A DNA stretch of 32,187 nucleotides, taken from contig CASFYE010000047.1 in the NCBI GenBank assembly GCA_949298925.1, positions 1 to 32,187 of the forward strand, given 5' to 3'. The DNA comes from an uncultured Bacillota bacterium (GTDB lineage Bacteria > Bacillota > Clostridia > Christensenellales > UBA1242). How positions within the stretch are numbered: position 1 is the first letter of the stretch; each line of letters begins with the position of its first letter. Of this stretch, positions 31,932 to 32,187 are shown piece by piece. A model generated the notes under the pieces. It was not told the DNA's origin. It saw nothing but the letters and a program-made list of their open reading frames with translations, and searched no databases. The translations under genes and the position numbers were made by a program.

Positions 31932-32187
31932 ATGAAAACTTTATTCGGTCCTGCTGGCAATAGTGAATCATTTTATAAAGAAGGGTATAAAAGCACTTTA
32001 CAAGCTGGAAAATGGTTGAAAGATAGAAACCTTGAAATTTATGAATATTCTTTTGGTCGTGGTTATACCATGACAACAGAAACCGCACAAAAGATAGGTG
32101 AAGAACTGAAAAAATACGGAATTGAAATATCAATTCATGCGCCATATTTTATTAATTTTGCTTCTCAAAACAATGAACTATTGGGTA
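31932..32187 (+). CDS. nfo: Deoxyribonuclease IV-like AP endonuclease, 5' part (runs off window)
   Basis: The 85 visible residues begin MKTLFGPAGNSESFY, continue with GYKSTLQAGKWLKDRNLEIYEYSFGRG and reach GIEISIHAPYFINFASQNNE, which matches the first third of the endonuclease IV (Nfo) TIM-barrel family, including the HAPYFIN metal-site segment. Endonuclease IV cuts DNA at abasic sites. The GP(A)GNSxSFY start is typical of a Clostridia subgroup. AGGAG precedes ATG 31932, 8 bp after truB, so it probably joins the operon. Because the C-terminal two thirds are missing, a related TIM-barrel protein cannot be excluded. Confidence 0.82.
   Translation, partial: MKTLFGPAGNSESFYKEGYKSTLQAGKWLKDRNLEIYEYSFGRGYTMTTETAQKIGEELKKYGIEISIHAPYFINFASQNNELLG

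Noticed and set aside
1..32187. CRISPR arrays, insertion sequences, tRNA genes, att sites
   Set aside because: No regularly spaced repeats, transposase, inverted-repeat borders or tRNA-like cloverleaf were seen. The A-rich repeats are coding low-complexity tails.

Overview
This window is a strongly AT-rich stretch of a bacterial chromosome. It is most consistent with a Bacillota (Firmicutes) genome of the class Clostridia, probably an uncultured lineage with a reduced or rearranged genome. The evidence is a threonyl T-box leader before thrS, a YtxC-family sporulation-type gene directly upstream of thrS, a rimP-nusA-rnpM-ylxQ-infB-rbfA-nrnA-truB cluster, a PolC-type gene at the classical polC position, and strong AGGAGG-type ribosome-binding sites. 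All clear genes read on the + strand. TAA, TAG and TGA are all used as ordinary stops.

Layout. 1-264: 3' part of RNase P RNA and its terminator. 284-1477: unrecognised protein. 1621-4245: operon of rarA, a lipoyl-less E2/CAT-like protein and a small membrane protein. 4524-7961: polA, ruvX and a DUF1292 protein. 8033-8170: a 45-residue Lys/Ser/Cys protein with its own ribosome-binding site. 8264-11712: two tandem, related ABC-exporter-like proteins with eroded nucleotide-binding motifs. 11815-14638: ytxC, T-box and thrS, the last interrupted by an in-frame TAG. 14701-18164: yajC, a TIGR04086-like membrane protein, secD and secF. 18341-23436: rpsB, tsf, frr, uppS, cdsA and rseP. 23446-24978: a PolC-derived protein that keeps the OB and DEDDh exonuclease domains but has no PHP or polymerase domain. 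25103-31923: rimP to truB. From 31932: the start of an endonuclease IV-like gene that runs off the window.

Most of the region is core machinery: translation (rpsB, tsf, frr, infB, rbfA, rimP, thrS, truB), transcription termination (nusA), protein export (yajC, secDF), envelope lipid synthesis (uppS, cdsA), regulated proteolysis (rseP), and DNA repair or RNA turnover (rarA, polA, ruvX, nrnA, rnpB). The interest lies in how several core genes depart from the usual. SecD and SecF both lack the charged transmembrane residues tied to proton coupling. The polC slot holds only an exonuclease remnant. The two ABC proteins have lost the Walker A Ser/Thr, the Walker B Asp, the Q-loop Gln and the LSGGQ signature. 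The E2-like protein has Glu in place of the catalytic His. Several genes (rarA, polA, ruvX, the first ABC gene) have a good promoter whose -10 box lies 6-12 bp from the start codon, which implies leaderless mRNAs. Usual neighbours pyrH, dxr and ispG are absent from their canonical slots.

All calls come from reading the sequence and from family knowledge. No database search was run.
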